This document shows positions 41,364 to 50,219 of a stretch of 64,000 nucleotides of DNA, one piece after another (positions within the stretch are counted from its first letter, which is position 1; each line of letters starts with the position of its first letter). The notes beneath the pieces are model-generated. The model saw only the letters and a list, made by a program, of their open reading frames with translations. It was not told the DNA's origin and made no database searches. Made by a program: the position numbers and the translations under genes. The stretch is from Hoeflea sp. BAL378 (lineage in GTDB: Bacteria; Pseudomonadota; Alphaproteobacteria; Rhizobiales; Rhizobiaceae). The stretch is from the NCBI RefSeq assembly GCF_000759435.1, contig NZ_JRJG01000002.1:18627-82626 (forward strand), written 5' to 3'.

Positions 41364-42605
41364 CTAGGGGAAGGACCGGCGGCGTTCCCACAGCACCTGG
41401 GTGCCCAGAACCAGCAGGCAGAACGCCGCCACCGGCCAGAACAGGCTGTTGAGCGCGTCCCAGCCCCAGGCGTTGAGCACCTTGCCCGACATCAGCGAGG
41501 AGAAGGCGACGATGCCGAACAGGGTGACATCGTGGAAGCCCTGCACCTTGTTCTTCTCCGACGGCCGGTAGGTCGAGGTGACCATGGTGGTGGCGCCGAT
41601 GAAGCCGAAGTTCCAGCCGATGCCGAGGAGAACCAGCGCCAGCCAGAAGTTCCACAGTTCCAGACCCATATGGGCGACCACGGCGCAGCCGAGCAGGATG
41701 AAAAGGCCGGTCGCGGTGATGGTGTCGCGGCCGAAGCGGGCGATCAGCTTGCCGGTGAAGAAGCTCGGCGCGAACATCGCCATCACATGCCACTGGATGC
41801 CGAGCGTGGCCAGTTCCGGGGAGAAGCCGCAGCCGACCATGGCGAGCGGCGCGCCAGTCATCATGAAGGTCATCAGCGCGTAGGAGCCGACGCCGCACAC
41901 CATCGCCGTGATGAAGCGCGGCTGGCGGATGATCGCGGTCAAGGGCCGCGCCGGCGTCTCGTCATGGCCGTGGTCGCCGGGCCGGGTGTCGTTGGGAATG
42001 CGCAGGAACCACAGGATGCCCATGGTGATCAGCGCCAAGGGCAGCAGCGCCAGGAAGGAGCCGGCAAACATCACCGGCGCGAACAGTTCGCGCGTGAAGA
42101 TCACCGTCTGCGGCCCGATGATGGCGGCGAAGACGCCGCCGGCGAGCACCCATGAAATCGCCTGCGCCTTGAAATTGGTGGGCGAGCCGTCGGCGGCGGC
42201 GAAGCGGTACTGCTGCACGAAGGAGCCGCCCAGGCCGATGAAGGCCATGCCGAAGGCGAACAGCCAGAATTCGTGCCGGAACAGGGCGATGGCGGCGATG
42301 ATTCCGCCGAGCGCGGTCATGACCATGCCCGAGAGGAAGCCATGGCGGCGGCCGACCTGGCGCATCAGCCAGGCAGCGGGCAGCGCGCCGATGGCGACGC
42401 CGAGATTGAAGCCGGTGACCGGGGCGGTGGCGAGCGACTTGTCCGCGCCCAGAAGATAGAAGCCGGCGAGACCGCCCATGGAAATGGCGATCGGGGCCGC
42501 CGCGCCGCCAAAGGCCTGCGACGCCGACAGCAGGAGCGCGTTGCGGCGCGCCAGGTTCTCGGCGTCGGTCGTGCCGTTCAGTCCGACCCGGTCGAGAAAC
42601 GTCAT
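41364..42605 (-). CDS. Major facilitator superfamily transporter
   Basis: The 413-aa protein has about 12 hydrophobic segments and an MFS loop motif near residue 80-95 (MRQVGRRHGFLSGMVMTALG). The substrate cannot be predicted; a drug or metabolite exporter is plausible. It starts 5 bases after the nusB stop, so it is likely co-transcribed with ribH-nusB. Its shadow on the other strand is also open because of GC3 bias. Confidence 0.88.
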   Translation of the reverse strand: MTFLDRVGLNGTTDAENLARRNALLLSASQAFGGAAAPIAISMGGLAGFYLLGADKSLATAPVTGFNLGVAIGALPAAWLMRQVGRRHGFLSGMVMTALGGIIAAIALFRHEFWLFAFGMAFIGLGGSFVQQYRFAAADGSPTNFKAQAISWVLAGGVFAAIIGPQTVIFTRELFAPVMFAGSFLALLPLALITMGILWFLRIPNDTRPGDHGHDETPARPLTAIIRQPRFITAMVCGVGSYALMTFMMTGAPLAMVGCGFSPELATLGIQWHVMAMFAPSFFTGKLIARFGRDTITATGLFILLGCAVVAHMGLELWNFWLALVLLGIGWNFGFIGATTMVTSTYRPSEKNKVQGFHDVTLFGIVAFSSLMSGKVLNAWGWDALNSLFWPVAAFCLLVLGTQVLWERRRSFP

Positions 42606-42610
42606 CGCCG

Positions 42611-43123
42611 TCAGTCCTTGCCGGGCTTCGGATCGCCGCGATAATTGCGCGCCAGCCGGTCGAGAACGGCGTTGACGATCCTGGGCTCGTCCTCTTCGAA
42701 AAAGGCGCGCGCCACGTCGACATATTCATTGACGATCACGGCCACGGGCACATCCTTCTTGGCCCAGAGCTCCCAGGCCCCTGCCCTGAGGATCGCCCTC
42801 AGCGTGGTGTCGAGCCGCGACAGCGGCCAGTCCTCGGTGAGGCTGGCGCGGATCGCCGGGTCGAGCGTCCGCTGGTTCTCGACCACGCCCGAGACGACGG
42901 CGCGGAACCAAGCCGCGTCGGCGGGACGGTACTGCTCGCCGTCGATCTCGCCGCCCAGCCGGTGGGCTTCGTATTCGGCGACGATCTCGAGCACGCCGGC
43001 GCCGCCGATGTCCATCTGGTAGAGCGCCTGCACCGCGGCCAGGCGGGCGGCGCCGCGCTGGTTGGCGGCTTTGACTTCCGGCGTGGCGGACGGCGTTGGG
43101 GTGTTTTCAGGAACCACGATCAA
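42611..43123 (-). CDS. nusB: Transcription antitermination factor NusB
   Basis: The 170-aa all-helical protein has the family's [17 protein letters not shown] start and a C-terminal [34 protein letters not shown]. NusB with S10 binds boxA RNA in rRNA operons. The ATG overlaps the ribH stop by 4 bases, the usual alphaproteobacterial ribH-nusB coupling. Confidence 0.95.
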   Translation of the reverse strand: MIVVPENTPTPSATPEVKAANQRGAARLAAVQALYQMDIGGAGVLEIVAEYEAHRLGGEIDGEQYRPADAAWFRAVVSGVVENQRTLDPAIRASLTEDWPLSRLDTTLRAILRAGAWELWAKKDVPVAVIVNEYVDVARAFFEEDEPRIVNAVLDRLARNYRGDPKPGKD

Positions 43124-43575
43124 CCCGCCAGATTGTCTTTCAGCGCGATCATCGTCAGCGCCGCGCGCGCGGCGAAGCCGCCCTTGTCGAGCTTGTCCTT
43201 CTTGACCCGTTCCCAGGCCTGCTCGGCGGTCTCTGTGGTCATGATGCCATTGCCGACGGCCAGCGATTCCGACACCGACAGCGTCATCAGGCCACGCGCG
43301 GATTCGTTGCAGACGATCTCGAAGTGATAGGTCTCGCCGCGAATGACGACGCCGAGCGCGACGAAGCCGTCATATTCGGTCCCGCCCTCGTCCATCGCGT
43401 CGAGCGCCATGGCGATGGCGGGCGGAATTTCCAGCGCGCCGGGGACGGTGACCACGTCGTAGCTGGCGCCGGCGGCGTCGAGCGCCGAGGTGGCGCCATC
43501 GAGCAGCGCGTCGGCCATGTCGTCGTAGAACCGGGCTTCGACAATCAACAGATGCGGGGACTTGGTCTTCGCCAT
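43120..43575 (-). CDS. ribH: 6,7-dimethyl-8-ribityllumazine synthase
   Basis: The 151-aa lumazine synthase catalyses the penultimate riboflavin step. Hallmarks are [36 protein letters not shown], the [20 protein letters not shown] segment with the catalytic His, and [10 protein letters not shown]. The ATG at 43575 has AAGGA upstream. It is separated from ribE/ribD by two opposite-strand genes, although these usually adjoin. Confidence 0.96.
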   Translation of the reverse strand: MAKTKSPHLLIVEARFYDDMADALLDGATSALDAAGASYDVVTVPGALEIPPAIAMALDAMDEGGTEYDGFVALGVVIRGETYHFEIVCNESARGLMTLSVSESLAVGNGIMTTETAEQAWERVKKDKLDKGGFAARAALTMIALKDNLAG

Positions 43576-43835
43576 GACGGCTTTCCTTCTTGCGGGCCGC
43601 GGGGGCGCGCCTCGAGGGCTCCAGAACGGAACCGGACATTGGATCGGATCAGAGCGGCGGTCAAACCACTTTGTCCGCCGCTTGGCAAGCACAAATGGCC
43701 GCGGGCCCGCCGGCCGGGGATTTTTGTTGTCCGGGACAGCCGGCGCGGCTTGGCGGTCGCCCGTCGGCGAAAGGATCCGAGGCTTGCGTAGCGCCCCGCT
43801 TTTCGCCCGGGCGCGACTCCGTTACACACGCTGCC

Positions 43836-44549
43836 ATGAGCACATCCAGGCCCAAGGAAACCGACCTCTATCCGCCCGTCAAGGCGCTGCTGGAAAGCCA
43901 GGGCTACACGGTCAAGGGCGAGATCGGCGCGGCCGACATCGTCGCGGTCCGCGACGGCGACGATCCCGTGGTGGTGGAGCTCAAGACCGGGTTTTCTCTG
44001 TCGCTGTTTCACCAGGGCATCGAGCGGCAGGCGATCACCGACGCGGTCTACATCGCCGTGCCGCGCGGCGCAGGACGGATCTTCCAGAGGGCGATCTCAG
44101 CCAACACCGCGCTGTGCCGGCGGCTGGGGCTGGGCCTGATGACGGTGCGGCTCAAGGACGGGCTGGTGGAGGTGCACGCCGACCCTGCCCCGTACAAGCC
44201 GCGCAAATCGCCGATCCGCAAGACGAGGCTCCTGCGCGAGTTCCTGAAGCGCACCGGCGATCCCAATTCCGGCGGGGCGACGCGGCGCGGCCTGATGACC
44301 GCCTACCGCCAGGACGCGCTGCGCTGCGCCCGCATCCTTTTCGAGCTCGGACCGACCAAGGCGGCGCAGGTGTCGAAACTCTCGGGCGTCGAGAAGGCCC
44401 GGGCGCTGATGGCCGACAATCACTATGGCTGGTTCGAACGCGTCGCGCCCGGCATCTACGCGCTGTGTCCCAAGGGCGCCGAGGCGCTGGCGCTGCTGGG
44501 CGACCCGGATGCCGGCGCCGCGCCGCCGGTTTCCGGCGATCCCGCCTGA
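43836..44549 (+). CDS. DUF2161 family protein with PD-(D/E)XK-nuclease-like motif
   Basis: In the 237-aa protein, GEIGAADIVAV and DPVVVELKTGFSLSLFHQGI give the D...ExK pattern of restriction-endonuclease-like folds (Asp near 34, ELK near 48-50). The C-terminal half looks like a winged helix (FELGPTKAAQVSKLSGVEKA). It is known as DUF2161, function not established. It lies alone on the plus strand inside the riboflavin cluster. The start ATG at 43836 directly precedes the conserved region. Confidence 0.8.
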   Translation: MSTSRPKETDLYPPVKALLESQGYTVKGEIGAADIVAVRDGDDPVVVELKTGFSLSLFHQGIERQAITDAVYIAVPRGAGRIFQRAISANTALCRRLGLGLMTVRLKDGLVEVHADPAPYKPRKSPIRKTRLLREFLKRTGDPNSGGATRRGLMTAYRQDALRCARILFELGPTKAAQVSKLSGVEKARALMADNHYGWFERVAPGIYALCPKGAEALALLGDPDAGAAPPVSGDPA

Positions 44550-44694
44550 CCGGCCCGGCGCCGCGAGCATTCCTCCCCGCCCGCGCAAGGCGCGGCAAAT
44601 GCGGGCGCTGGCGGCGGAGTGCGCCGATCTTTACCGTTGATTAACCATAATTGCCGATGCTCGCCGCCTGACACCTCTCGCCCGGGGCCCCGGC

Positions 44695-46101
44695 ATGCGC
44701 CAGCCATCATCCTCCGTCTCCGGATCACCGGGCCGTTTCGCGTGGTCGCCGCTGCAATCGAGCCTGGAGCTCGCCCGCCCGGACATCCTGTCGCAGGGCA
44801 TCATCCGCGGCGCGGCGATCCTGCTGTCGGCGCTCGGCCTGGCATTGATGCTGATTTCGCTGCAGCCCTTCGTCGGCACCAGCATGATCAGCGAATCCGG
44901 CGTAAGCGAAGGCAGTGCGATCAACCAGTTCGGCTTTCTGGCGGCGGGACTGGTCTTTGCGGTCTCAATGCTGTGCCTGACGAACCGCAAGGTGCTGCTC
45001 AGCCTGCTCACGCCGGGCTTCCTGCTGCTGGCGCTGGTGCTTGCCTACAACATCGCCGTCTCGCCCGCCCCGGCGCCGGTGTTCCGGGCGGTGGTGCTGA
45101 CCGCCATCGGCATGCTGATCGCCTTCTCGTCGATCGTACTGCCGCGGGGCGAAAGGGACTTCCGCACCGCCCTGATCATCGCCACGCTGGCGACGCTGGC
45201 CTTGTCCTATGGCGGCCTGATCGTCTTTCCGAACCTCGCCACCCATGGCTACGACGCCTACGAGCCGCAGCATTCCGGGCTGTGGCGCGGCCATTTCAGC
45301 CACAAGAACATCGCCGGCCCGGTGATGTGCGTCATCGCCATCTTCGGCATCTACCTGATGCGGTCGGGCCAGCGGCTGATCGGAGCGGTCATCTTTGCCG
45401 CCGGCGCGCTGTTCGTGGTCCAGACGGGGTCGAAGACCACCAGCGGCCTGTTTCCGATCGCCGTGCTGATCGTCCTGTCGGCGAGTGTCTTCGGGCGGAC
45501 GGCGGCGGCCATTCTCATCAACCTGATGGCGCTTGCAGCGGCCTATCTGTTCACGCTCGGCTCGCTGTCGCATCCGCGGATTTCCTACCTGGTCCTCGAT
45601 TTCCTGGGCGACCAGACCTATACCGGCCGCACCACATTGTGGGAGTTCAGCCTGTCGAAGATCCCGGAAAAGCCGTGGCTGGGCTTCGGCCTCTACAATT
45701 TCTGGAGCACCGGCAACGTGCTCGGGCTCGACAAGCCGTTCGAGGCGGCGTGGGACTACCGCTACATCATCCACGGCCACAACAACTACCTCGACATGGT
45801 GCTCAACCTGGGCCTAGTGGGCGGCGGCGTGCTGGTCTGGGTGCTGTTTGTCGCGCCGATGGTCAACTACGCCCGGGCGCGGCGCAATCCGGGCAACCGC
45901 AAGCTCGCCGACATGTTCTTCATGATCATTGTGTTCATGGGCCTGCTGTCGTTTCTCGAGACGTTCTTCCTGGCCCGCAACGATCCGATCTGGCTGATGC
46001 ACATCTTCGCCGTGTTCGGGCTGCATCTGCTGGCGCGGTTCGACATCAATGCCGGCACGACCGCCCCGGGCGGGCCGCCCGGCCGGCCCCTGGCCGCCTA
46101 G
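44695..46101 (+). CDS. O-antigen ligase / Wzy-type polysaccharide polymerase (ExoQ-like)
   Basis: The 468-aa protein has about 11-12 hydrophobic spans. The large periplasmic loop includes YTGRTTLWEFSLSKIPEKPW and the signature HGHNNYLDMVLNLGLVGGGV, shared by O-antigen ligases and ExoQ-type exopolysaccharide polymerases. Its role in this strain (ligase or polymerase) is open, since no other polysaccharide genes are near. Its stop overlaps the convergent ribE stop in a CTAG. Confidence 0.85.
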   Translation: MRQPSSSVSGSPGRFAWSPLQSSLELARPDILSQGIIRGAAILLSALGLALMLISLQPFVGTSMISESGVSEGSAINQFGFLAAGLVFAVSMLCLTNRKVLLSLLTPGFLLLALVLAYNIAVSPAPAPVFRAVVLTAIGMLIAFSSIVLPRGERDFRTALIIATLATLALSYGGLIVFPNLATHGYDAYEPQHSGLWRGHFSHKNIAGPVMCVIAIFGIYLMRSGQRLIGAVIFAAGALFVVQTGSKTTSGLFPIAVLIVLSASVFGRTAAAILINLMALAAAYLFTLGSLSHPRISYLVLDFLGDQTYTGRTTLWEFSLSKIPEKPWLGFGLYNFWSTGNVLGLDKPFEAAWDYRYIIHGHNNYLDMVLNLGLVGGGVLVWVLFVAPMVNYARARRNPGNRKLADMFFMIIVFMGLLSFLETFFLARNDPIWLMHIFAVFGLHLLARFDINAGTTAPGGPPGRPLAA

Positions 46102-46715
46102 GGCCGTCCGGCGTCGTAGCCCGCGAGCCGCGCGGCGTAGCGCGCCATCTGGTCGACCTCGAGATTGACATGGTCGCCCAGAGCCCGCGCGCCCCAGGTG
46201 GTGACGGCGAGCGAGTGGCGGATCAGCAGCACATCGAAGTCCGTGCCGTCGACCGCGTTGACGGTGAGCGACGTGCCGTCCAGCGCCACCGATCCCTTGG
46301 GGGCGATGAACCGCGCCAGCGCCTCGGGCGCGCGTAGCGTGAAGCGGCGGGCCTCGCCCTCGTCCCTGATGGCGACGATCTCCGCCTGGCCATCGACATG
46401 GCCGGAGACCATGTGTCCGCCCAGCTCGTCGCCGATCTTCAGCGAGCGTTCAAGGTTGACCGGCGTCCCCACCGCCCAGGCGCCGATGGTGGTGAGCCGG
46501 AGCGCCTCCTCCCAGGCCTCGACCTCGAACCAGCGGGCATTGTCGCCATGGCCGGGAAGCGCGGTCACCGTCAGGCAGACGCCGGAACAGGCGATCGAGG
46601 CGCCGATCTCGATGCCGGCGGGGTCGTAGGCCGTCTCGATGCGCAGCGCCACGCCCTGGTCGCGCGCAGTAACGGCGGCGACGCGGCCGATATCGGTGAT
46701 GATGCCGGTAAACAT
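46098..46715 (-). CDS. ribE: Riboflavin synthase alpha chain
   Basis: The 205-aa enzyme has two lumazine-binding half domains, starting MFTGIITDIGRVAA and repeating with HMVSGHVDGQAEIVAI. Both carry the GxHxV-like ligand loops. It performs the last riboflavin step. It starts 3 bases after the ribD stop. The tail overlaps the ExoQ-like gene end by 4 bases. Confidence 0.96.
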   Translation of the reverse strand: MFTGIITDIGRVAAVTARDQGVALRIETAYDPAGIEIGASIACSGVCLTVTALPGHGDNARWFEVEAWEEALRLTTIGAWAVGTPVNLERSLKIGDELGGHMVSGHVDGQAEIVAIRDEGEARRFTLRAPEALARFIAPKGSVALDGTSLTVNAVDGTDFDVLLIRHSLAVTTWGARALGDHVNLEVDQMARYAARLAGYDAGRP

Positions 46716-46718
46716 GTC

Positions 46719-47822
46719 TCAGGCCCTTTCGTATTCATCCATCCGGTCGGGACCGTATGTCATGGCGAGCACCGGACGGAAAGTCCCGGGCATGGTCGCT
46801 GGCGTGACCGGTGCGTCAACCGCCTCGCCCTCGATCGTCCCCTCGCCCGTGAACAGGACGATGCGGTCGACCAGATCCTCGTCGAGAAAGGCGCGCGCAA
46901 CCTCGGCGCCGCCCTCGACCAGGACCGTGGAGAGGCCGCGCGCCGCCAGGTCCTCGAGCAGTTCGGGCAGCGCCAGGCGGCCGTCATGGGCGTCGGAGGC
47001 GATGAACTCCGCGCCGACGGCGGCCAGCGCGGCGCGGGCCGGATGATCCTGCGCGGCCGCTGTGGCGATCCACAGGGGAACAGTGCGGGCCGACAGCGCC
47101 AGGCGCGAAGTGATTGGGAGCCTCAACCCGGTGTCGAGCACCAGGCGGGCCGGCGAGCGGTCCTCAAGGCCCGGAAGCCGGCAGGTCAGCTCCGGATCGT
47201 CGTTGATCGCGGTGCCGACGCCGACGAGAATGACATCGGACAGGGCGCGCAGGGCATGGACCTGGCGGCGCGTGATCTCGCCTGTGATCGGCACCTGCGC
47301 GCCGTCGCGCCGGCCGATCTTGCCATTGGCGGAGACCGCGAGCTTCAGCGTCACGTGAACCCGGTTCCGGGTCCGGCGGGTGAGATATCCGGCGAGGCCA
47401 TATTCCGCCTCGGCCGCGAGCACGCCGGTCTCCACCTCGATGCCGGCGGCGCGCAGGATCGCATAGCCGCGCCCGGAGACGCGCTCGTCGGGGTCGGTGG
47501 CGGCCGCGACGACGCGGGAGACGCCGGCCGAGACCAGCGCGTCGGCGCAGGGCGGGGTGCGGCCATGATGGGCGCAGGGCTCGAGCGTGACGTAAGCCGT
47601 GGCGCCGCGGGCGAGTTCGCCCGCCTGGGCCAGCGCCTGCGGCTCGGCATGCGGGCGGCCGCCGATGGCGGTGACGCCGCGGCCGACGATAGCCGGCGCG
47701 CCGTCGATGTCGCGCACGATCAGCGTCGCCACGGAAGGATTGGAGCCGGTGCGGCCCTCATGCCAGCGGGCAAGGCGGATCGCCGCCGCCATGTACCGAC
47801 GGTCGAGCGCGCTCACCGCCAT
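46719..47822 (-). CDS. ribD: Bifunctional riboflavin deaminase/reductase
   Basis: The 367-aa protein has an N-terminal deaminase with zinc ligands in RPHAEPQAL and LEPCAHHGRTPPCADAL, and a C-terminal reductase (LKLAVSANGKIGRRDG ... LVEGGAEVARAFLDEDLVD). It converts the GTP cyclohydrolase II product toward the lumazine precursor. The ATG at 47822 follows nrdR by 4 bases. Confidence 0.96.
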   Translation of the reverse strand: MAVSALDRRYMAAAIRLARWHEGRTGSNPSVATLIVRDIDGAPAIVGRGVTAIGGRPHAEPQALAQAGELARGATAYVTLEPCAHHGRTPPCADALVSAGVSRVVAAATDPDERVSGRGYAILRAAGIEVETGVLAAEAEYGLAGYLTRRTRNRVHVTLKLAVSANGKIGRRDGAQVPITGEITRRQVHALRALSDVILVGVGTAINDDPELTCRLPGLEDRSPARLVLDTGLRLPITSRLALSARTVPLWIATAAAQDHPARAALAAVGAEFIASDAHDGRLALPELLEDLAARGLSTVLVEGGAEVARAFLDEDLVDRIVLFTGEGTIEGEAVDAPVTPATMPGTFRPVLAMTYGPDRMDEYERA

Positions 47823-47826
47823 GGTG

Positions 47827-48309
47827 TCAGAGATCTCCGACGGTGGTGTCGCCGGCAATCCGCGCGGTGAGTTCGGCGATGGTGCGCTCGAAATCCTCGG
47901 GCCCGGAGAAATCCCGGTAGACCGAGGCATAGCGGACGAAGCCGACATCATCGAGCGCCTTGAGCGCCTCGAGCACCAGCAGGCCGATCTCGTCGGTGGC
48001 GATTTCGCTTTCGCCCGAGCTTTCCAGCCGCCGGACAATGCCCGACACCGCGCGGTCGATGCGCTCGGGATCGATCGGCCGCTTGCGCAGCGCGATCTGA
48101 AACGACTTGGCCAGCTTGTCGCGATCGAACGGCACCCGCCGGCCGGTCTTCTTCAGCACCTGCAGGTCGCGCAACTGGACCCGCTCGAAGGTGGTGAAGC
48201 GGCCGCCGCAATCAGGACAGACGCGGCGGCGGCGAATCGCGGCGCCATCCTCGGCCGGCCGCGAATCCTTCACCTGGCTGTCTTCGGAACCGCAATAGGG
48301 ACACCTCAT
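47827..48309 (-). CDS. nrdR: Ribonucleotide reductase regulator NrdR
   Basis: The 160-aa repressor has an N-terminal zinc ribbon ([30 protein letters not shown]) and an ATP-cone domain ([20 protein letters not shown]). It senses ATP/dATP and controls ribonucleotide reductase genes. It lies 5 bases after glyA. Confidence 0.97.
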   Translation of the reverse strand: MRCPYCGSEDSQVKDSRPAEDGAAIRRRRVCPDCGGRFTTFERVQLRDLQVLKKTGRRVPFDRDKLAKSFQIALRKRPIDPERIDRAVSGIVRRLESSGESEIATDEIGLLVLEALKALDDVGFVRYASVYRDFSGPEDFERTIAELTARIAGDTTVGDL

Positions 48310-48314
48310 CTGCC

Positions 48315-49628
48315 CTATCCCAGATACGGGTAGAGCGGGAACCGGTCGGTGAGCGCCACCACCTTCTTCTTCACCGCAGCTTCGACCGCGGCGTTGCCCT
48401 CTTCCGAATTGGCGGCTTTCAGGCCGTCGAGCACTTCGGCGATCAGGTTGCCGATCTCGGTGAACTCGCTGGCGCCGAAGCCGCGGGTGGTGCCGGCGGG
48501 CGTTCCGAGCCGGATCCCGGAGGTCACGAAGGGCTTTTCCGGGTCGAACGGGATGCCGTTCTTGTTGCAGGTGATGTTGGCGCGGCCGAGGGCGGCCTCG
48601 GCCTTCTTGCCGGTGGCGTTCTTGGGACGAAGGTCGACCAGCATCAGGTGGTTGTCGGTGCCGCCGGAGACGATGTCGAGGCCGGTGGCCTTGAGGCTCG
48701 CGGCCAGCGTCTTGGCGTTGTCGGCCACGGCCTGGGCATAGGCCTTGAATTCGGGCGTCAGCGCCTCGCCGAAGGCCACCGCCTTGGCGGCGATGACATG
48801 CATCAGCGGACCTCCCTGCAGGCCGGGGAAGACGGCCGAGTTGATCTTCTTGGCCATCGCCTCGTCATTGGTGAGAATCATGCCGCCGCGCGGGCCGCGC
48901 AGCGACTTGTGGGTGGTGGTGGTCACCACATGGGCGTGCGGCACCGGCGACGGGTGCACGCCGCCGGCGACGAGGCCGGCGATATGAGCCATGTCGACCA
49001 TCAGCCAGGCGCCGACGCTGTCGGCGATCTCGCGGAAGCGCTTCCAGTCCCAGATGCGCGAATAGGCGGTGCCGCCGGCGAGGATGAGCTTGGGCCGGGT
49101 CTCGTGGGCCTGCTTCTCGATGGCGTCCATGTCGAGCAGATTGTCGTCCTCGCGCACGCCGTAGGAGACGACGTTGAACCATTTGCCGCTCATGTTGACC
49201 GGCGAGCCGTGCGTCAGGTGTCCGCCCGAATTCAGGTCCAGGCCCATGAAGGTGTCGCCGGGCTGCAGAAGCGCCAGGAACACGGCCTGGTTCATCTGGC
49301 TGCCGGAATTGGGCTGGACATTGGCGAAGTTGCAGCCGAACAGCTTCTTGGCGCGCTCGATGGCGAGTTCCTCGGCGATGTCGACGAACTGGCAGCCGCC
49401 GTAATAGCGCTTGCCCGGATAGCCCTCGGCATATTTGTTGGTCATGATCGAGCCCTGTGCCTCCAGCACGGCGCGGGAGACGATGTTCTCCGAGGCGATC
49501 AGTTCGATCTCGTGGCGCTGGCGGCCCAGTTCACTCTCGATCGAGCCAAAGATTTCCGGATCGGCGTCAGCCAGGGGCCGATTGAAGAAGGCGTCCGCGA
49601 AGCGGGCGGCGGAAGTCGCGTTGGACAT
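48315..49628 (-). CDS. glyA: Serine hydroxymethyltransferase
   Basis: The 437-aa PLP enzyme interconverts serine and glycine and loads tetrahydrofolate. The PLP Lys lies in [37 protein letters not shown] and [16 protein letters not shown] are family signatures. The ATG at 49628 has AAGGA 9 bases upstream; the frame is open 13 codons further. It leads the glyA-nrdR-ribD-ribE unit. Confidence 0.98.
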   Translation of the reverse strand: MSNATSAARFADAFFNRPLADADPEIFGSIESELGRQRHEIELIASENIVSRAVLEAQGSIMTNKYAEGYPGKRYYGGCQFVDIAEELAIERAKKLFGCNFANVQPNSGSQMNQAVFLALLQPGDTFMGLDLNSGGHLTHGSPVNMSGKWFNVVSYGVREDDNLLDMDAIEKQAHETRPKLILAGGTAYSRIWDWKRFREIADSVGAWLMVDMAHIAGLVAGGVHPSPVPHAHVVTTTTHKSLRGPRGGMILTNDEAMAKKINSAVFPGLQGGPLMHVIAAKAVAFGEALTPEFKAYAQAVADNAKTLAASLKATGLDIVSGGTDNHLMLVDLRPKNATGKKAEAALGRANITCNKNGIPFDPEKPFVTSGIRLGTPAGTTRGFGASEFTEIGNLIAEVLDGLKAANSEEGNAAVEAAVKKKVVALTDRFPLYPYLG

Positions 49629-49826
49629 GTTCCAGGTTCCTTGTATGGCTCGGGTCTGACGAAGCACCTGCGCGGGTCCGGCGGCGCTCCGCAGGACGGC
49701 GCGAATCCGGTCCGCAGCGTGGCGGAGCGGATGCGGTTATTTACCCATGTCGCATGGCGAGGGCAATATCCGCCGTCCCGATTGCGTCATTGCGGCGCGC
49801 CAACGGAAAGGGAGAGTCGAAGGGGC

Positions 49827-50216
49827 CTACAGGGCAAGCCCCACCAGCGCCGCGGCACTGGTAATCGCCTTCGTGATCAGGGAAACTGATTCCGCCGTCG
49901 TGCAACAGAAATTCACCTTATCAATGAAGCTGACCAACCTGCCCTTGAGAACCTCCGGCTCCTGGGCACCGTCGACCATCACGTTTCCAATCTGGCCAAG
50001 CTCATCGATAAGCTTGGTCTTAACATGGTCGGGAAGGTGGCCGCGCGTCGCTTCCTTGGCGATCTCCCCTTCGATAAGGCGGAATTGACCCGCCAGCGCT
50101 TCGACCGCGCCATCGCCCAGCGCCACGGTTCGGCGCACGCTCGCATTCGTCCCTACGGCTCCGGAAATGCTGACGTCCCTGCCGCCGCTGATCGTTATCC
50201 TGTTATCGCTCGCCAT
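49827..50216 (-). CDS. Small partner protein sharing a module with the upstream membrane protein
   Basis: The 129-aa protein opens with DNRITISGGRDVSISGAVGT and NASVRR, nearly the same pattern as the C-terminus of the protein encoded just upstream. A helical middle follows, then a hydrophobic end (SLITKAITSAAALVGLAL) that could insert in or touch the membrane. It starts 3 bases after the upstream stop and has a weak ribosome site, so translation is probably coupled. No known family recognised. The lower G+C than neighbours fits acquired DNA. Confidence 0.7.
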   Translation of the reverse strand: MASDNRITISGGRDVSISGAVGTNASVRRTVALGDGAVEALAGQFRLIEGEIAKEATRGHLPDHVKTKLIDELGQIGNVMVDGAQEPEVLKGRLVSFIDKVNFCCTTAESVSLITKAITSAAALVGLAL

Positions 50217-50219
50217 GGC

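Noticed and set aside
43576..43835. Possible FMN riboswitch upstream of ribH
   Set aside because: No conserved FMN aptamer segments were visible in the leader on the ribH strand.
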